A stretch of 64,000 nt of DNA from Anthopleura xanthogrammica (Eukaryota; Cnidaria; Anthozoa; Actiniaria; Actiniidae): NCBI GenBank assembly GCA_964019055.1, contig OZ025219.1, positions 7,218,888 to 7,282,887 on the forward strand. Direction: 5' to 3'. Both the position numbers and the translations under genes were made by a program. The notes below the pieces were generated by a model. It had not been told where the DNA came from, did not search any database, and saw nothing but the letters and a program-made list of their open reading frames with translations. Of this stretch, positions 12,376 through 24,599 are shown in pieces (within the stretch, counting starts at the first letter, position 1; each line of letters opens with the position of its first letter).

Positions 12376-13042
12376 TAAGGGACGGACCATTAGATAGTTG
12401 ATGGGGGGGGGGGGGGGGGGTTGCGAAAATCCCCAAAAAAATATCGCGCAAGCTCTTAAACCTCAAAAAAATATCGAGCAGGCTCTTCTGTTCGAAAAAA
12501 AAAATATCGAGCAAGCACAGGTCAAAGGTAATGGCACGAACTTCATAAATATGTTGTGAATGCCCCTCTCAAATCACTGGAAATCGTATTTCCGAGGGTC
12601 TCAATTTCCAAAATTTCAAAAACTCCTCTACGTTCGCCCGCCTTTCACGATCTTTACCCTTCTTCCCAATAAAATTCGGTCCCTGATAATGCATAATTGC
12701 ATTGAACATCAGAATATAATAAATTAGAACAGAATTCCAACTGCATGTTCAGTTTTCAATCCTGGAATTGTTAAACAAATTTCATTTTACATGTTCATTT
12801 TTTTACATGTTCAGTCAATTTAAACTTCAAATTTTGCCAAAAAGCCCATCTCTGAATGACCAATAAGTAATTTTGATGATTAATAACATTAATTATTCCA
12901 TACTAGTTTTTAAAAAAATATCGTGCAAGGTCATGATGTTCAAAAAAAAAAAGGGGGGGGGGGGGGTGGAACAAAAAAATAAATATCATGCAACTAAAAT
13001 TCCTGCAACCCCCCCATCAATTATCTAATGGTCCGTCCCTTA
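12376..13042. mobile_element. MITE with TIR GGGACGGACCATTAGATA and inner G/C tracts
   Basis: The left end TAAGGGACGGACCATTAGAT is inverted at the right end (about 13,022-13,042). A run of about 18 G follows the left TIR, and a G tract with a C tract precedes the right one. Several AAAAATATCG.GCAAGC units are scattered inside. The flanking bases TAA/TTA are compatible with a TWA target of PIF/Harbinger type, but are not an exact duplication. Confidence 0.7.
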
Positions 13043-13052
13043 GTAGAGAGTA

Positions 13053-13479
13053 GGGACCTTAAGCACCAGGAAGGGAGGACGAGGACGGCGACGTAAAGTC
13101 TGAGAAAGGACTAGGTCGAGAACGCCGTCGGTCCTCTCGTGACGTAACATTAGAGACCTTAAGATCCACGACGGGAGCGGACGGCGACGGCGGACGATGA
13201 TGCCAGCACGTTTTCAAAACAGTTTTTCGTGTGCGCGCCGTCGTCCTTGCCGTTGCCGTCCTCTCCAGAACGTCACTTGGTGCTTTTTCACGTTCTAGCG
13301 AGGACTGCAGCAGCAAGGACGACGGCGCGCGCACGAAAAACCGTCTTGAAAACGTGCTGGCGTCAAGTTAGTATTTTGATTTGTGAACTTTTGCTTGTTT
13401 TCCCGTCCTGGTGGTCGTCCTGGTGCTTAAATGTTACGTTGTGTGAAAACCTAGTCCTTTCTCTGGTGCTTAAGGTCCC
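13053..13479. mobile_element. MITE with TIR GGGACCTTAAGCACCAG
   Basis: 17 bp perfect terminal inverted repeats at 13,053-13,069 and 13,463-13,479. A second, longer inverted pair lies within (around 13,203-13,250 and 13,315-13,362, containing CAGCACGTTTTCAAAAC and its complement). It is GC-rich compared with its surroundings. No convincing coding sequence. Confidence 0.65.
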
Positions 13480-13919
13480 ATACGAAGACACGCGTCATTG
13501 AGATCGTTTCTAAATACAATTCAATATGAAATACGGCTCTCTTTCCATTTTGAGATCAATTTCTTGCGAGCATAAATTACAAGATCGTAAATTATGTCAT
13601 AATCGGTTCAAGTAATTCGAGGCCAGGTCGCGCGAGCTTTCAAGGCTTCCTCGTACTGGCATGAAATTAGGCACGAGCAAGGGCCTGGCACAAGTTCAAT
13701 TTGCATAACGCAATACTGCAGTCAAAAGCAATGCGCATGCGTGAATGTATGTTATGGAGTTTTGACTATAGCTTTCAGCTGAGAAAACAGATGTCCTTTC
13801 GATGTCTATGAGCAGCCAGAAAGCAATGCGAAAATGCAAAAAAAAAAAAAACAGCAAAATTACTGCAAAGTTAGGATCCACATTCACATATGTTATTGAA
13901 ATACACCAGAATTAAATAC

Positions 13920-14012
13920 TATGGATAAAAAGTTAAATTTTACACCGTAAAAAATAAGAGAGATCACTTACTAATTATTTTTTACGGTGTAACATTTAAC
14001 TTTTTATCCATA
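13920..14012. mobile_element. Small near-palindromic insertion (93 bp)
   Basis: TATGGATAAAAAGTTAAA at the left is inverted at the right end, with CACCGTAAAAAAT forming the inner stem. The extra block in copy A (13,921-14,079) is flanked by the direct repeat GAATTAAATACT (13,909-13,920 and 14,068-14,079), which is single in copy B. Confidence 0.7.
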
Positions 14013-14216
14013 CTGTTTCATTAGAAACACCGACGCAGCCCACACTAGCTTACCGCTAGCTATCATAGAATTAAATACTGTGGGCTTTACAAAGAATGCC
14101 AATCTTTTTCAAAGAAGTTACATGCTTTTGAAGACAAGCTTGGAGAAGAGGTCGTAAAACAGCATAGAACGATACAGTTTTAACAGAGTTCGAACATTAT
14201 AATAATTCGAATACTC

Positions 14217-15329
14217 ACAAGTGGAGTGTCGTCAGTGAAACGAGTTCTACGTAAGTGCCACGAATGCAGGCGTCAGAATGCTAAGATGGGAGAGCAGATA
14301 ACAGCTCCACTACAAGAAGTAAGATCGTCTTCCGATGGACAAGAACTAGACTATCCGTTCGCCGCAGTCGGCTTGGACTACTTTGGACCGCTGTACGTCA
14401 AGGTTGGACCAAATACAAGATCTAAGAGAGATCCAGCATTGAACAAACGTTACGGATGTATATTCACATGCCTAAGGTACAGAGCAGTCCACATCGAGGT
14501 TGCACAAGACTTATCTACAGATAGTTTCATCAACGCAGTAATACGTTTTGTTAGTAGACGTGGATCCCCAAGAATCATATACAGTGATAACGGCACTAAT
14601 TTCAAGGGAGCAGAAGTAGATGTCATCAAAGCAATGAAGACGTGGAACCAAGAAAAGATACAGAACGAGCTGAATCAAAGAGGTGTACGATGGAAGTTCA
14701 ATCCTCCCGCAGCGAGTCACCAAGGCGGCGTTTGGGAACGTCTCATCCGATCAGTCAGAAGAATCCTACACTCGATGTTGGGAGAGCGTCTTGTGAATGA
14801 TGAAACGCTTCACACGTTCTTAACCGAGGTAGAGAAGATCATGAATGACAGACCCATAACCAGCGTCTCCAGTGACCCCCAAGATTTGGAAGTACTTACA
14901 CCAAACCACATCTTGCTACTCCGCAAGAATGCATCCCTACCCCCAGACGAGATGCAAGATGTCGACAAGTATAAAGCCAGATGGAAGCACGCCCACTTGT
15001 TGGCAAACGAGTTCTGGCGGCGATGGACAAAAGAATACCTGCCGATGCTGCAAGAGCGACAGAAATGGCTACGACAAAAAGCTAATTTCAAGGTCGGCGA
15101 CTTAGTCCTCTTAGCAGACAAGAATACCCCAAGAGGTCAATGGCCAAAGGCATTGGTTCAACAGACAATGCCAGACAGCGATGGAGCTGTAAGACAAGTG
15201 ATAGTGAGAACGTCTGAGGGAGAGTACCGCCGAGACGTGCGAAAGCTTTGTATGCTAGAAGAAGAATTATTAAAGACCAAGACTGAAGCCGAAGACCAAG
15301 CAAGAAGCAGTCCGCAGAAGAAAGAGTAG
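14217..15329 (+). pseudogene. BEL/Pao integrase fragment, 5'-truncated
   Basis: The open frame begins without an ATG just after the duplicated flank and runs about 370 codons. It enters in the second half of the integrase zinc finger (only the CHEC pair is left, the two histidines are missing). The catalytic core is complete by eye: D in GLDYFGPLYV, D in IYSDNGTNF and E in GGVWERLI. A DUF5641-type C-terminal domain follows (EFWRRWTKEYLPML, then QERQKW). Gag, protease, RT and RNase H are missing. Its C-terminal sequence differs clearly from the element at 102-4799, so it is a separate BEL/Pao family. Confidence 0.85.
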
Positions 15330-15480
15330 CAACGGAAGTAAACACGAAGGAATGAAAGCATTCAAGACTTGAACTGTTTATAATTAAGATACAAGAGACG
15401 TTAAAAGTGTTAAGTAATTTAGTAAATGATTATGTTTAGATGGAAAAAAAGACCTAGAATAGTCTTTTGGCGGGGGAGCG

Positions 15481-15600
15481 TGTAAGATTAAGAATTCCGC
15501 AGACTATATAGGCCCCGCAGACGCCATGAATAAATTAACATCTAGGAATCAGTCGAACGTGCATCATTAACTTATAAGTAGTTTTATCATATGACCGTAT
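15481..15600 (+). mobile_element. Start of the 3' LTR of the integrase fragment (end not fixed)
   Basis: A polypurine tract (GGCGGGGGAG, ending near 15,478) comes about 150 bp after the integrase stop and is followed by TGTAAGATTAAG. Inside are ACTATATAGG (TATA-like) and AATAAA (about 15,529). The 3' boundary cannot be placed without a second LTR. Confidence 0.5.
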
Positions 15601-16470
15601 TTCACTGTACGCGTGATTCTAAAAAAACCTTTGGGGAAAATGTCGTCAGCAAAAAAAGTACGCTTTTCCGAAAAGTGTAATAATTTCCCGTTCGGACTCG
15701 CCGTTCGGACTCGCTGCCGTCAATCATGTAAAAACTACGCATTTTGATTCGCATTTATTAAAAACGCTTTGAAATCGATTTTTTATATGTGATCATATGA
15801 TAATTGAAAACCGCTGCGCTCGTTCCGTACTTCAGGACCTCGAGCCAAATATTTTCCCGTTCGGACCGACCTTAACTCAGTCAATAAGTACATATTCTTT
15901 TTCCTTTTTGTTATTGAATTTGTCCCTTTTTATGAAGTTAATTGTTGGTAAATTGTTTGTTGTAGCGAATCGTATAATCTTCTGTGTAATAGTGGAATAA
16001 TTGTCCAACTGGAGTTAATAAATACGCATGTTGGAGTCAATGTGTACGAAGGCTCGACTATTCATGTAGTTGGAGACTACACATGCTTAACCTCATCCAA
16101 TAATTATTTATTATTACGTATTGTGGTAAATTTTCCAGCGAGTCTTCAGTCCACCCATGAAAACCTCCATATCGTAGATTTGAATATCAAAGTCTTCTGA
16201 TTCCTTTTTCAAAAATGTTTGGCTTCTCTCATCATGGGTACTATGATGTAAAGTTTAGAGTTTATATTGCTTTGTAACTAGCTAGACGGTTTTCAACCCA
16301 ACACAGCACATGAATTGATGTAAATATTTATACATTCAGAGCATGAAGTTTAAAATAATTTCTCGTCGCAGAATAAAAACCCCCAAAAATGCTTTTAATC
16401 ACGATTAGAATATCATTTCGACTTTTCATTTTCTTAATGTCGGCCTTTTACTTTATTTAGCACATGGTGA
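15601..16470. other. Intergenic, no gene seen
   Basis: AT-rich sequence with only short frames. A GTTCGGACTCGC direct doublet sits at about 15,692-15,716. No splice-linked coding pattern. Confidence 0.4.
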
Positions 16471-16474
16471 AAAC

Positions 16475-16580
16475 ATTTTTGAAAATTCTTTACTTTTCAC
16501 AAGGCGTCAAAGTACCCTGGTAAATCACCGTTATGAATTTATTGGAAGATAATGAAATTTCAGCTTTTTAAAGTTAAAAA
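16475..16580 (+). repeat. Dispersed repeat, copy 2 (first copy at 5991-6104)
   Basis: Same CTTTACTTTTCACAAGGCG and GTTATGAATTTATTGGAAGA blocks as at 5991-6104, in the same orientation. Confidence 0.75.
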
Positions 16581-16652
16581 ATTATATAAAACAGTTTTTT
16601 ACCTCACTCCATTGAACCTAGAGTTAAGTTGAGGCCGCGTGCTTAACTCTCG

Positions 16653-16792
16653 ATCGATAGCGGAGATCACCAAGTTTTGAAGGTTCAAATTAAATGAATA
16701 CATACAGGGTGGCACTGGCAGAATCGATAGCGGAGATCACCAAGTTTTGAAGGTTCAAATTAAATGGATACATACAGGGTGGCACTGGCAGA
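16653..16792 (+). repeat. 70 bp tandem duplication
   Basis: Two head-to-tail copies of a 70 bp unit starting ATCGATAGCGGAGATCACC (16,653-16,722 and 16,723-16,792). I noted one substitution between them (AAATGAATA versus AAATGGATA), so the duplication is recent. Confidence 0.95.
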
Positions 16793-16919
16793 ATAATATA
16801 AGATAAGATAATCTGTATGCATTCTAAGCAGCTCCGACCATAAGACATCAGTACAACACAATATGATGAAATAATCACAATATGCAAAACAGGCGTAATG
16901 TTTAGTCTAATGCCAGGTA

Positions 16920-18450
16920 AACCACAGGTAGCCCAAGCGTAGAGTTAGTGGGCTGTGACGTTATAAACCGATCGCGAATGTCAGGTCTCGTTGCTTTGTG
17001 GAATAGGGTCCAAAGTTCAATCGGGCATAAATGTAGTACTCGATTTTATTCTTCAAATTAAAGCTGCTTTAGCTAGAGAAAACCTTCGGAATTTCAGGTG
17101 TTAAAGTAACAACTAGCTTAGGAATTGGTTACAGTCATTTAAAGTCATAAAAAAGTTGTATCCTTTTTAAAAATGCAACAAATACCTTGACCAACATGAC
17201 CGATCAAAGCGATCAGATCGCTACGTGAAAAGTCGATACCTTAAAGAAATCTTTTGAGAAAAAGTAACTTGAAAATAACAGGAAGAAGAGAAGAGATGGC
17301 TTCTAGAGTATTTGCTGCATTTGAGTGAAAAAAAACTGGTGATATATCCGCAGCGTTCAACTGGGACACTCAGTATGCGCATGCGTTAAAGTATGCAGGA
17401 TTTGACAGAAAGAATTCGACACGTCGCCTGAGAGCGTCGGCGAGCAGGTTTAGGTCACTTTTCACCGAATGCTCTTCTAAGCTTTAAAAAATTAACTTAA
17501 ACAACATCGATTGAAAACTTAACGTGCAATTGTTGAAACCAATGCATTTTTGTGCAAATTTATAAATATTTTGGAGCACCAGAAGCGGAATATGGATATC
17601 AAATATTTAGGCTAAATTTGACGTCTTTCGTCGCCCATTCATCAGTTGGATCAAAATAGTCTTATTCTGATGCACAATTACTGCTTTTCTTTATTTTTCA
17701 CTGGCTTTTGGCATAGGTGTACATGTTAATCATTCATTGATCTCAACGGTTGAACTGAATTTTTTTGTGAAGCTCAAATTTTAAAAATAAGATAATTTTA
17801 TAATGCTCTTTCGATATTCAAAACAGATTTGGTTTAAATTTGGCTAAAAAGTGAAATTCCTATGCTAATGATGCAAAATGTAAACATTGACGTCAGTAAA
17901 GATCCGTCTATAGTCCGTATTCGAGTTTGGTCGTACTTACGGCATTTACCACCACAGGGTTCCCGCGCGCTTTGCTTACTCGCAAATGCACAGAAAAAAT
18001 CGCAATGATGTAGTCAAAGATGGATCAAGAAGTATTTTCTTATTTTTGCAAAGCGAAAAGTACGTTTAATCGAAGTCATATCTGTCTTAAAGTGAACGAA
18101 AACAATTTTTCGACTTTAGTGACTTGCTAAAGACTGATTTAGCGCGGAAACAAGATTTAAGCTTAAGCTTACGATGAATTTTCGTGACTGAAACCTCAGT
18201 GAGAGAAAATTAAAGTGGCCTGTAGACCAGAAAAACCTGATTACACTGCAAGAATAACATTTCAGTTCCGTAGAAAACACTTCATAGAAGGTAAATTCAT
18301 TGATGTTCACTAATATTTCGTAAAACGTCGACATACTATGTGTAAACTAGCAAGCTCCAGACTTGAAAAATACTTGAACATATTGAAGAACTAATATATC
18401 ATGAAAACAATAGACCCATATCTTATCTATCATATGTGTCTAAGCTAATA
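16920..18450. other. Intergenic, no gene seen
   Basis: Begins with ACCACAGGTAGCCCAAGCG, which matches the terminal repeat of the element at 45,014-45,364, so an old element end may lie at about 16,922. The rest shows no frame above about 75 codons and no recognisable repeat. Confidence 0.35.
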
Positions 18451-18717
18451 TAGACCATTTCACGGTCGTCGTCGCTCAACCTCAGCTTCGATAGCGTTTA
18501 ATTTATTTTTTAGAATTTGACTAAAGCCCGTGGAAGTTTTTAATAAGTGTTTTGATAGATATTTTTGAAAGTGCTCGAGCATCTCGAAAATGGTCTATTG
18601 TTTGATAATGTGTACATTCCTTAAATTACCGTGAGCTTTAGTCAAATTCTAAAAAATATATTACATACTATCGAGGCTGAGCTCGAGGTTGAGCGACGAC
18701 AACCGTGGAATGGTCTA
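18451..18717. mobile_element. MITE with TIR GACCATTTCACGGTCGTCG
   Basis: Ends at 18,453-18,494 and about 18,668-18,715 are imperfect inverted copies including GCTCAACCTC. An inner pair, TTTTAGAATTTGACTAAAGC and its complement, extends the foldback. Each end is flanked by TA (18,451-52 and 18,716-17), as for Tc1/mariner-type targets. Confidence 0.65.
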
Positions 18718-19700
18718 CATGGCCTGAGCTCACAAGTAAGCTTGGCACGTTCCACCAACGTCTGGTGGCCCCGCGTCTGGTGTCCCCACACGTCTGGTGG
18801 CCCCGGAGCTATTGTCTGTGAAATATTCTGTCCAATCGTATGTGGGGAACCGTCGGAATCTGTTCGCTACATTCTCACGCCTCCACACTTGTAAGTCGCC
18901 ATTGGTAAAAAACTGATCCTGACTCTAAGTTCATATATATAGTTTCAAACTAGACGCTCTAGGAGCGTATACTCGTGCCCATTGGTGAAAGGCGTAAGCT
19001 TTTGAGAACATGGAGGTCTGAAAATATATAGCAGACTTAGTGAGAACTGATAAGCCTCTGAGTACCTTTGAGTTCATTTGAATTTCATTTGAGTTCATTT
19101 GGCATTCGTTTGGCAAAGTTTCGCATTTCTCTTTGAGTTCGTGGAACGACCCGTTCCGAAAACGCTCGATATCTTTTAGTGTGGGTCTACCTCGAATGGC
19201 GTATGCATTCGTGTGTATTTTGAGCGTCCCCGAAGCAAAATAACTCGCCATAATTATCTTCAATTCGATCACAACCATCTACAAGTCTAAATCTAAACAA
19301 TGGCGTTGTGTGCAGGCACATCAACCTCGTGACTTGCACGTGGAATGCACATTCTCGACATAGAAGATAGATATAAAGCCCAAACCTAGACTCGGCCCTA
19401 AAGGCCTGAGCACGAGTAATAATGGCTCCATTTGTTGTTTTCTGAGCATTTCTTTTGCTGTAAAATTGTTGGATAACTTGCGCCAGTGTGTATGGGAAGA
19501 GGTTAAAGGCGAAATGCCATTGGTTTCTACGAATTGTAGCTGTTTAAGTCATGACGTGTGGCATCATGGAAACGTGGACTCGGCTCGACTCGAGTATTAT
19601 ATATTTATATCTTTATTTATTTTTACTTGGTTTTGTTGGATTATAGAAATAGCAGGTAGATTTATAGTTCAAGATTCTGAATCATGCAAGCAAGGACAAA
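18718..19700. other. Intergenic, no gene seen
   Basis: A CGTCTGGTGGCCCC motif is repeated around 18,758-18,806. The minus-strand frame of 115 codons at 18,931-19,278 has no recognisable domain and a repetitive stretch (NECQMNSNEIQMNSK), so I do not call it. Confidence 0.35.
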
Positions 19701-19707
19701 GCGTATA

Positions 19708-20121
19708 CACAGGGAGCCCACAGCCACTGGTAGAATCAGTGATACACGCATCAAGAATTCCGCGCTGCTGCTCAATGCGCATGCTCAGGGGATTAAAAAG
19801 TGAGATAAAATTTGTAAAATATGCTATATTTTAGTTGTATCTTTCTTGTCAAGTACAATTTTCACTAAATATTCAAGATCGCGTACCGTTAAGCGAATTC
19901 TGAATCAAATATACCGAAAAATTGCATATTATACAAAATATTATCCCACATTATCCCGTCATTATATTCTACGCTATAGCAACGTTAGCAGCTGATAACT
20001 TATTCAGACTTAAACTGCAACCAATCAGGCGCCAAGCTCGTGCGGGAGCTAGCACGTGCATTTACGCATGATAGATTTTATTCTAATCACTGATTCTACC
20101 AGTGGCTGTGGGCTCCCTGTG
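19708..20121. mobile_element. Inverted-repeat element with TIR CACAGGGAGCCCACAGCCAC
   Basis: 36 bp ends (from 19,708, and up to 20,121) are perfect or near-perfect inverted copies, through CTGGTAGAATCAGTGAT. Its middle (about 19,741-19,963) is the reverse complement of the arm at about 25,600-25,813, so the element is nested or belongs to the same family as that palindrome. Confidence 0.6.
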
Positions 20122-20136
20122 CCATTGGGTAGCGTA

Positions 20137-22955
20137 GATAGCATTTGTAATCTTTTTATTCTTATGCGCCCAATAAATATGTAAATATAAAAAAATAAAA
20201 TATAAAATAAATAAAATAAAATTAGAATTAAAATAAATCTCCAGGATCTCTATGCCAAGTTTGTTGCTTGACGCAATTTAGTTGTAACGATCTCGGCCTT
20301 TTTTGTTGTTAATAATATACATGAAAAAATTACTTGAATTTGATTGGCTTTAGAGCAGTGCAGTTCAAGTGTAACACAGTGCAAAAATCTGTAACACAAT
20401 GCAAAAAAGTGTAACATAGTGCAAATTACATTTTCCGAAAACGGTCTTGAAACCAAATTTTTCTTTTGATTCTGCTGTTGATAACATTATTAAGCATTAA
20501 GACTATGCATTTTCCGATCGCGAAGGAACAAGTTTAAGCAGTGAAAACGGCTAAAAAGTTGGTGATTTTGTTTTTTTTTGGAATAAATTTTTTGTCGGTT
20601 TCAGTTGAAGAGCGCGCGCTGCTGACGCTATCTCACGTCATTGAGCGCGCGCTCAGAGTTTTTCTTGAGATTTTCAATGTCGGCTTACGGTCTCGTGCAG
20701 TCTCGTGCAATTTGAACTCTTTGAAAAAAACACTCGTGCAAATTAATCCCAAATTGAACTCGAAACCATATTATTACCTATACCTATTACCTATACTAAT
20801 AATATACATGAAAAAATTACTCGAATTTGATTAGCTTAGAGCAGTGCAGTTCAAGTGTTTTTGAATAATTTTTTTTGTCGGTTTCAGTTTTTTCGGCCAC
20901 AGTTGAAGAGCGCGCGCTGCTGACGGATTCACAATGAGTTTTGATTGGTTCAGAGATCGAAAACATAACAACTTGAAAGGCATGCAATCGTTGAAAAGTC
21001 TACATGTTCGGACGTCCTCTGCTCGCTTTTCAGTTATAACTTAATTGGTCTGTTCAGGAGTATCATGATTAGGCTACGTAAATTTTACATGTTATCGTAC
21101 TTTTCTGTTGTTCCTTAACTTCCCCACGCCGCCGCGAAAAATGAGCTCATGTTTCGAAACGTTGCCTTCACTCACAACTAATCTTTTCTCCATTCTATAT
21201 GTATCATACCATTCGTTATACAGTCGTTAAAAAAATACACATCTCTTAAACAACCTCTCTCCCCCTCCCCTACAACCCTCCCTCATTCCTTAGCTTGGGT
21301 CCGAATACCTGTTTTTGTTTGAATATATTCTTGTACATTTACATTTGCTTGAATATATTCTTGCATTTTTACAACGTCATTCAGTCTATCTGACCTTCTA
21401 CCAAGCTTTGTACTCTTCGAACGGTTCGTTGATATTCGAATCTAGTACGTATGTTCCAGTTCTGTTTGACCAAAGTTTTTGTGGCTCCGGCTCTAAAAAT
21501 TCATCTGACAATTTTTCTTTATCATTTTTCCAAGCCAGGGGCACTAGGACACCTAAATTGGTGTCCTCTGGCTTTGACGCACTCCTCTGGCTTTGACGGG
21601 CATAAATTACAAGATTGTAAATTATGTCATAATCGGTTCAAGTAATTCGAGGCCAGGTCGCGCGAGCTTTCAAGGCTTCCTCGTACTGGCATGAAATTAG
21701 GCACGAGCAAGGGCCTGGCACTAGTTCAATTTGCATAACGCAATACTGCGGTCAAAAGCAATGCGCATGCGTGAATGTATGTTATGGAGTTTGGACTATA
21801 GCTTTCAGCTGAGAAAAAAGATGTCCTTTCGATGTCTATGAGCAGCCAGAAAGCAATGCGAAAATGCAAAAAAAAAAAAACAGCAAAATTACTGCAAAGT
21901 TAGGATCCACATTCACATATGTTATAGAAATACACCAGAATTAAATACTGTGGGCTTTACAAAGAATGCCAATCTTTCTCAAAGAAGCCTTGCCAGAAAT
22001 ATGGGACATGAGCCTGCTCATACATGCGCAATGATGCGTTTCAGCTTACAAAATAGCCGCCGAGTCTTATAGGAAATGTATGGGGAATATAAAGCTTCCT
22101 CTATTTACGGCGAATAGGGTTTTATTTACTCTGAGCTCCACATCGCGACAAACAACCCACCCTACAAGCTACTAAATAAGCGTAAAATGATCATTGAATC
22201 ATGCGACATATTGGTTCCCGGACTACTTGCCTTCGAAAGGCTTCGAAAGCTCTAGATTCCATACATCGTCTATAAATCTGGCCACACTTGACCCCAAAAT
22301 CGTCTTATTTGAGCTCGAAAAAAATTAAAAGTAAAAGAGCTCCACCTCGATATCACCAAACGAGTGTTTAATAAATCCAAAACCGCTCAAAATAGACAGC
22401 ATGTCTTCAGAATGTAGGTTCCCAAGAAGCTTGAAGTTAGGTTAAATTTTGAGCGATTCGACGCGTTGTTAGCTCGTAGTTTTCAGTCAAAATGGCAAGA
22501 AACCACAGAGAACTGCTCCAAACAGCTTCAAAAACCCCCTAAATATCGCCATTTTGTTTTTACAAGCTCCTATGGACTGCTGAGATACAATAAGGAAGCT
22601 TAAAGTAACGATTTACGTTTGAAACTTGTTTCTTGTCCTTCATGGGCTTCCTGTGGTGAGGCTTTTCAACAGAAAAATAATAGTTGTTCTTTTGATTGTC
22701 AAGTAGCTATTTTTTGGTAAGAATTGTTTTACTAACATCATAGTTAAATATAAATATGTGCTTGGAAACCATGTAGTTATATTTTTCCTCTAGAAAACCA
22801 CTTCATTTTCATTCATGCGTAACACCGCTGACAATGTCCAATATTTCTGGCAATGTTACATGCTTTTGAAGACAAGCTTGGAGAAGAGGTCGTAAAACAG
22901 CATAGAACGATACAGTTTTAACAGAGTTCGAACATTATAATAATTCGAATACTAC
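20137..22955 (+). repeat. Segmental duplication, copy B
   Basis: Counterpart of 10,985-14,215. Relative to copy A it lacks about 1.34 kb (12,256-13,590). In its place is a 35-40 bp filler containing CTCTGGCTTTGACG twice, typical of end-joining repair. It also carries an 868 bp insertion (21,988-22,855) and an internally deleted extra piece of the MITE at about 20,800-20,925. Confidence 0.85.
21988..22855. mobile_element. 868 bp inverted-repeat element with a paralogous empty site
   Basis: Ends CCTTGCCAGAAATATGGGAC and, inverted, CATTGCCAGAAATATTGGAC. In copy A the flanks AAAGAAG and TTACATGC are joined directly (about 14,119-14,134), which gives the precise insertion. No coding capacity was recognised inside. 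Confidence 0.8.
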
Positions 22956-23092
22956 AATCTTCGTTACAAGCTATAAGGAAAGGTGGAAAGACAAGTAACT
23001 AAAGACCAAGCTGGGGAAAAAAAAGGAAATTCCTCTATGACCTCTATCGATCGATATCCTCCGTCGGTATAGCAAATATAGGGGATTATGGG

Positions 23093-23215
23093 ATGCCTTA
23101 TGCTCCTTTCCGTAGTCTTCCCACATATAAAAAATATGCAAATTTTACCCTGACCACGAGCTCGCGCTGGGATCATAAGGGATTGTGGGAAGACTACGGA
23201 AAGGAGCATATCATA
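23093..23215. repeat. Inverted repeat, 25 bp arms
   Basis: TATGCTCCTTTCCGTAGTCT at about 23,098 is inverted at about 23,187-23,211. Probably a MITE; no further copy was found in the window. Confidence 0.6.
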
Positions 23216-23222
23216 TATTTAG

Positions 23223-23408
23223 TAAATAAACCCCTTCTGGCGGCTGGGATATCGGCTGATAATGTCCGAGGATGAGAAATGGTCCGAAAAAAGAACATTT
23301 GGCCGAGAAGCGAAGCTTCGAGGGCAAATGTGATATTTTGAGGACCATTTCTCATCCAAGGACATTATCAGACGATATTCCAGTGAGCCAGAAGGGGTTT
23401 ATTTATTT
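23223..23408. mobile_element. MITE with TIR AACCCCTTCTGGC, complete copy
   Basis: The left arm (ATAAACCCCTTCTGGCGGCT, then ATCGGCTGATAATGTCC) is inverted at the right end, which finishes CCAGAAGGGGTTTATTTAT. A half copy lies at 24,485-24,598. Confidence 0.7.
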
Positions 23409-24484
23409 TATAACCCAACGACTTCACTGGAATGGATTCAGCAAACTGCATCGACTCATCATCTCCAGAGTTTTCAAAAAATAATTCTCTCTCGTCTCCA
23501 AGTTGGATATAAAAACAATTCTTTTGATTAATGAAAGCTATTTTACATTCTATTCTATTGTTTAACATTAGTTTTCGAATTGTTTGTTGGTTTTTAGTAG
23601 TTTATAAAAACAATTTCGAAAAGAAACCAAAAACTTCATTCACGAAACAACATGGATGCTTACCATTGAAGACATTTACAGTATATTTTGTAGATTTTTT
23701 GCGTGTTTCCTGGCGTAGTTTTCTCAACTAGTCTTTGTATTTTACTCTCACTTGTTTCTAAAAACCGAGTTTCTTTGTTTTCCATGTTTTTTTCTTTTCT
23801 TTTTTGACGTTTTTGACTTCTACTGGACGAATATCACTTCGGACGGGGGATATCGCCTGATACCCGTCCTGCACGTGACCCATTTGAACCAATGACAGCG
23901 CGCGAAAATTCATCGTTGGGTTATAATATATGATATTATAGTATGGCTGAGATAATACGCGCGCTCTCATTGGCTGCTTGATTCACTCACAAAACCTATG
24001 CTCTATTTCACCGGTAAAGACATGGTTTTTGATTGACAGCTAACAAATAAAAGTTTCTCTACTATACATTTTAATTCTAAATTCTGCATAGATGATGGGC
24101 AATTTCTGTTTTTCAAGATTATAATTTTAATCATTTACACTGTTAACAAAGTCTTGGTTTTTTAGATATAAAGACACAAAAGCCGGGCACAAAATATGCC
24201 TGTAAAGTGCCAACTTATTGCCGAAATTCTCGGCATTGTCTGACATTCCTGACTAGCTAGGCTTTTTATTTACAAGCACTCTTGAACAATTTGTTATAAA
24301 CTAAAACGTTCTATCCAATTCAACCCAAAGACACACTTTCCAGCTAGAATTGTGTTCTGAGGCGAAGGATATGCAAGTAAATGCATCGAGAAAATATCTT
24401 GCGAAATGCTGGAATAAGTCCTCAGAAAAGATTTTTTTGCTAAAGCACAAGCTAACCACATTAAAAATGAAGGAAAACATTTAG

Positions 24485-24598
24485 TAAACAAACCCCTTCT
24501 GGCGGCTGGGATATATCGGCTGATAATGTCCGAGGATTAGAAATGGTCCGAAAAAAGAACATTTGGCCGAGAAGCGAAGCTTCGCCTCGGAAAACATC
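24485..24598 (+). mobile_element. Half copy of the MITE at 23,223-23,408
   Basis: Matches the left arm and centre (ACATTTGGCCGAGAAGCGAA) of the complete copy and then diverges, so the right arm is lost. Confidence 0.75.
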
Positions 24599-24599
24599 A

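Larger units (their letters stand above)
10985..14215 (+). repeat. Segmental duplication, copy A
   Basis: Aligns in the same orientation with about 20,137-22,955 (copy B). The stretch 11,680-12,250 versus 20,980-21,550 looks almost identical by eye; I noted one substitution (12,174 C, 21,484 G). Copy A has extra sequence at about 12,256-13,590, where two transposable elements sit, and at 13,921-14,079. Copy B has an extra 868 bp element. Homology stops at GAATACT, beyond which copy A enters an integrase fragment. Confidence 0.85.

Noticed and set aside
102..15329. Idea that the integrase fragment at 14.2 kb is the piece missing from the element at 0.1-4.8 kb
   Set aside because: Their overlapping C-terminal domains differ too much (for example EFWRRWTKEYL versus [11 protein letters not shown] and different tails), so they belong to different BEL/Pao families.
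18931..19278. 115 codon minus-strand frame
   Set aside because: No domain and low-complexity NECQMNSNEIQMNSK-type text from a short DNA repeat; no supporting promoter.
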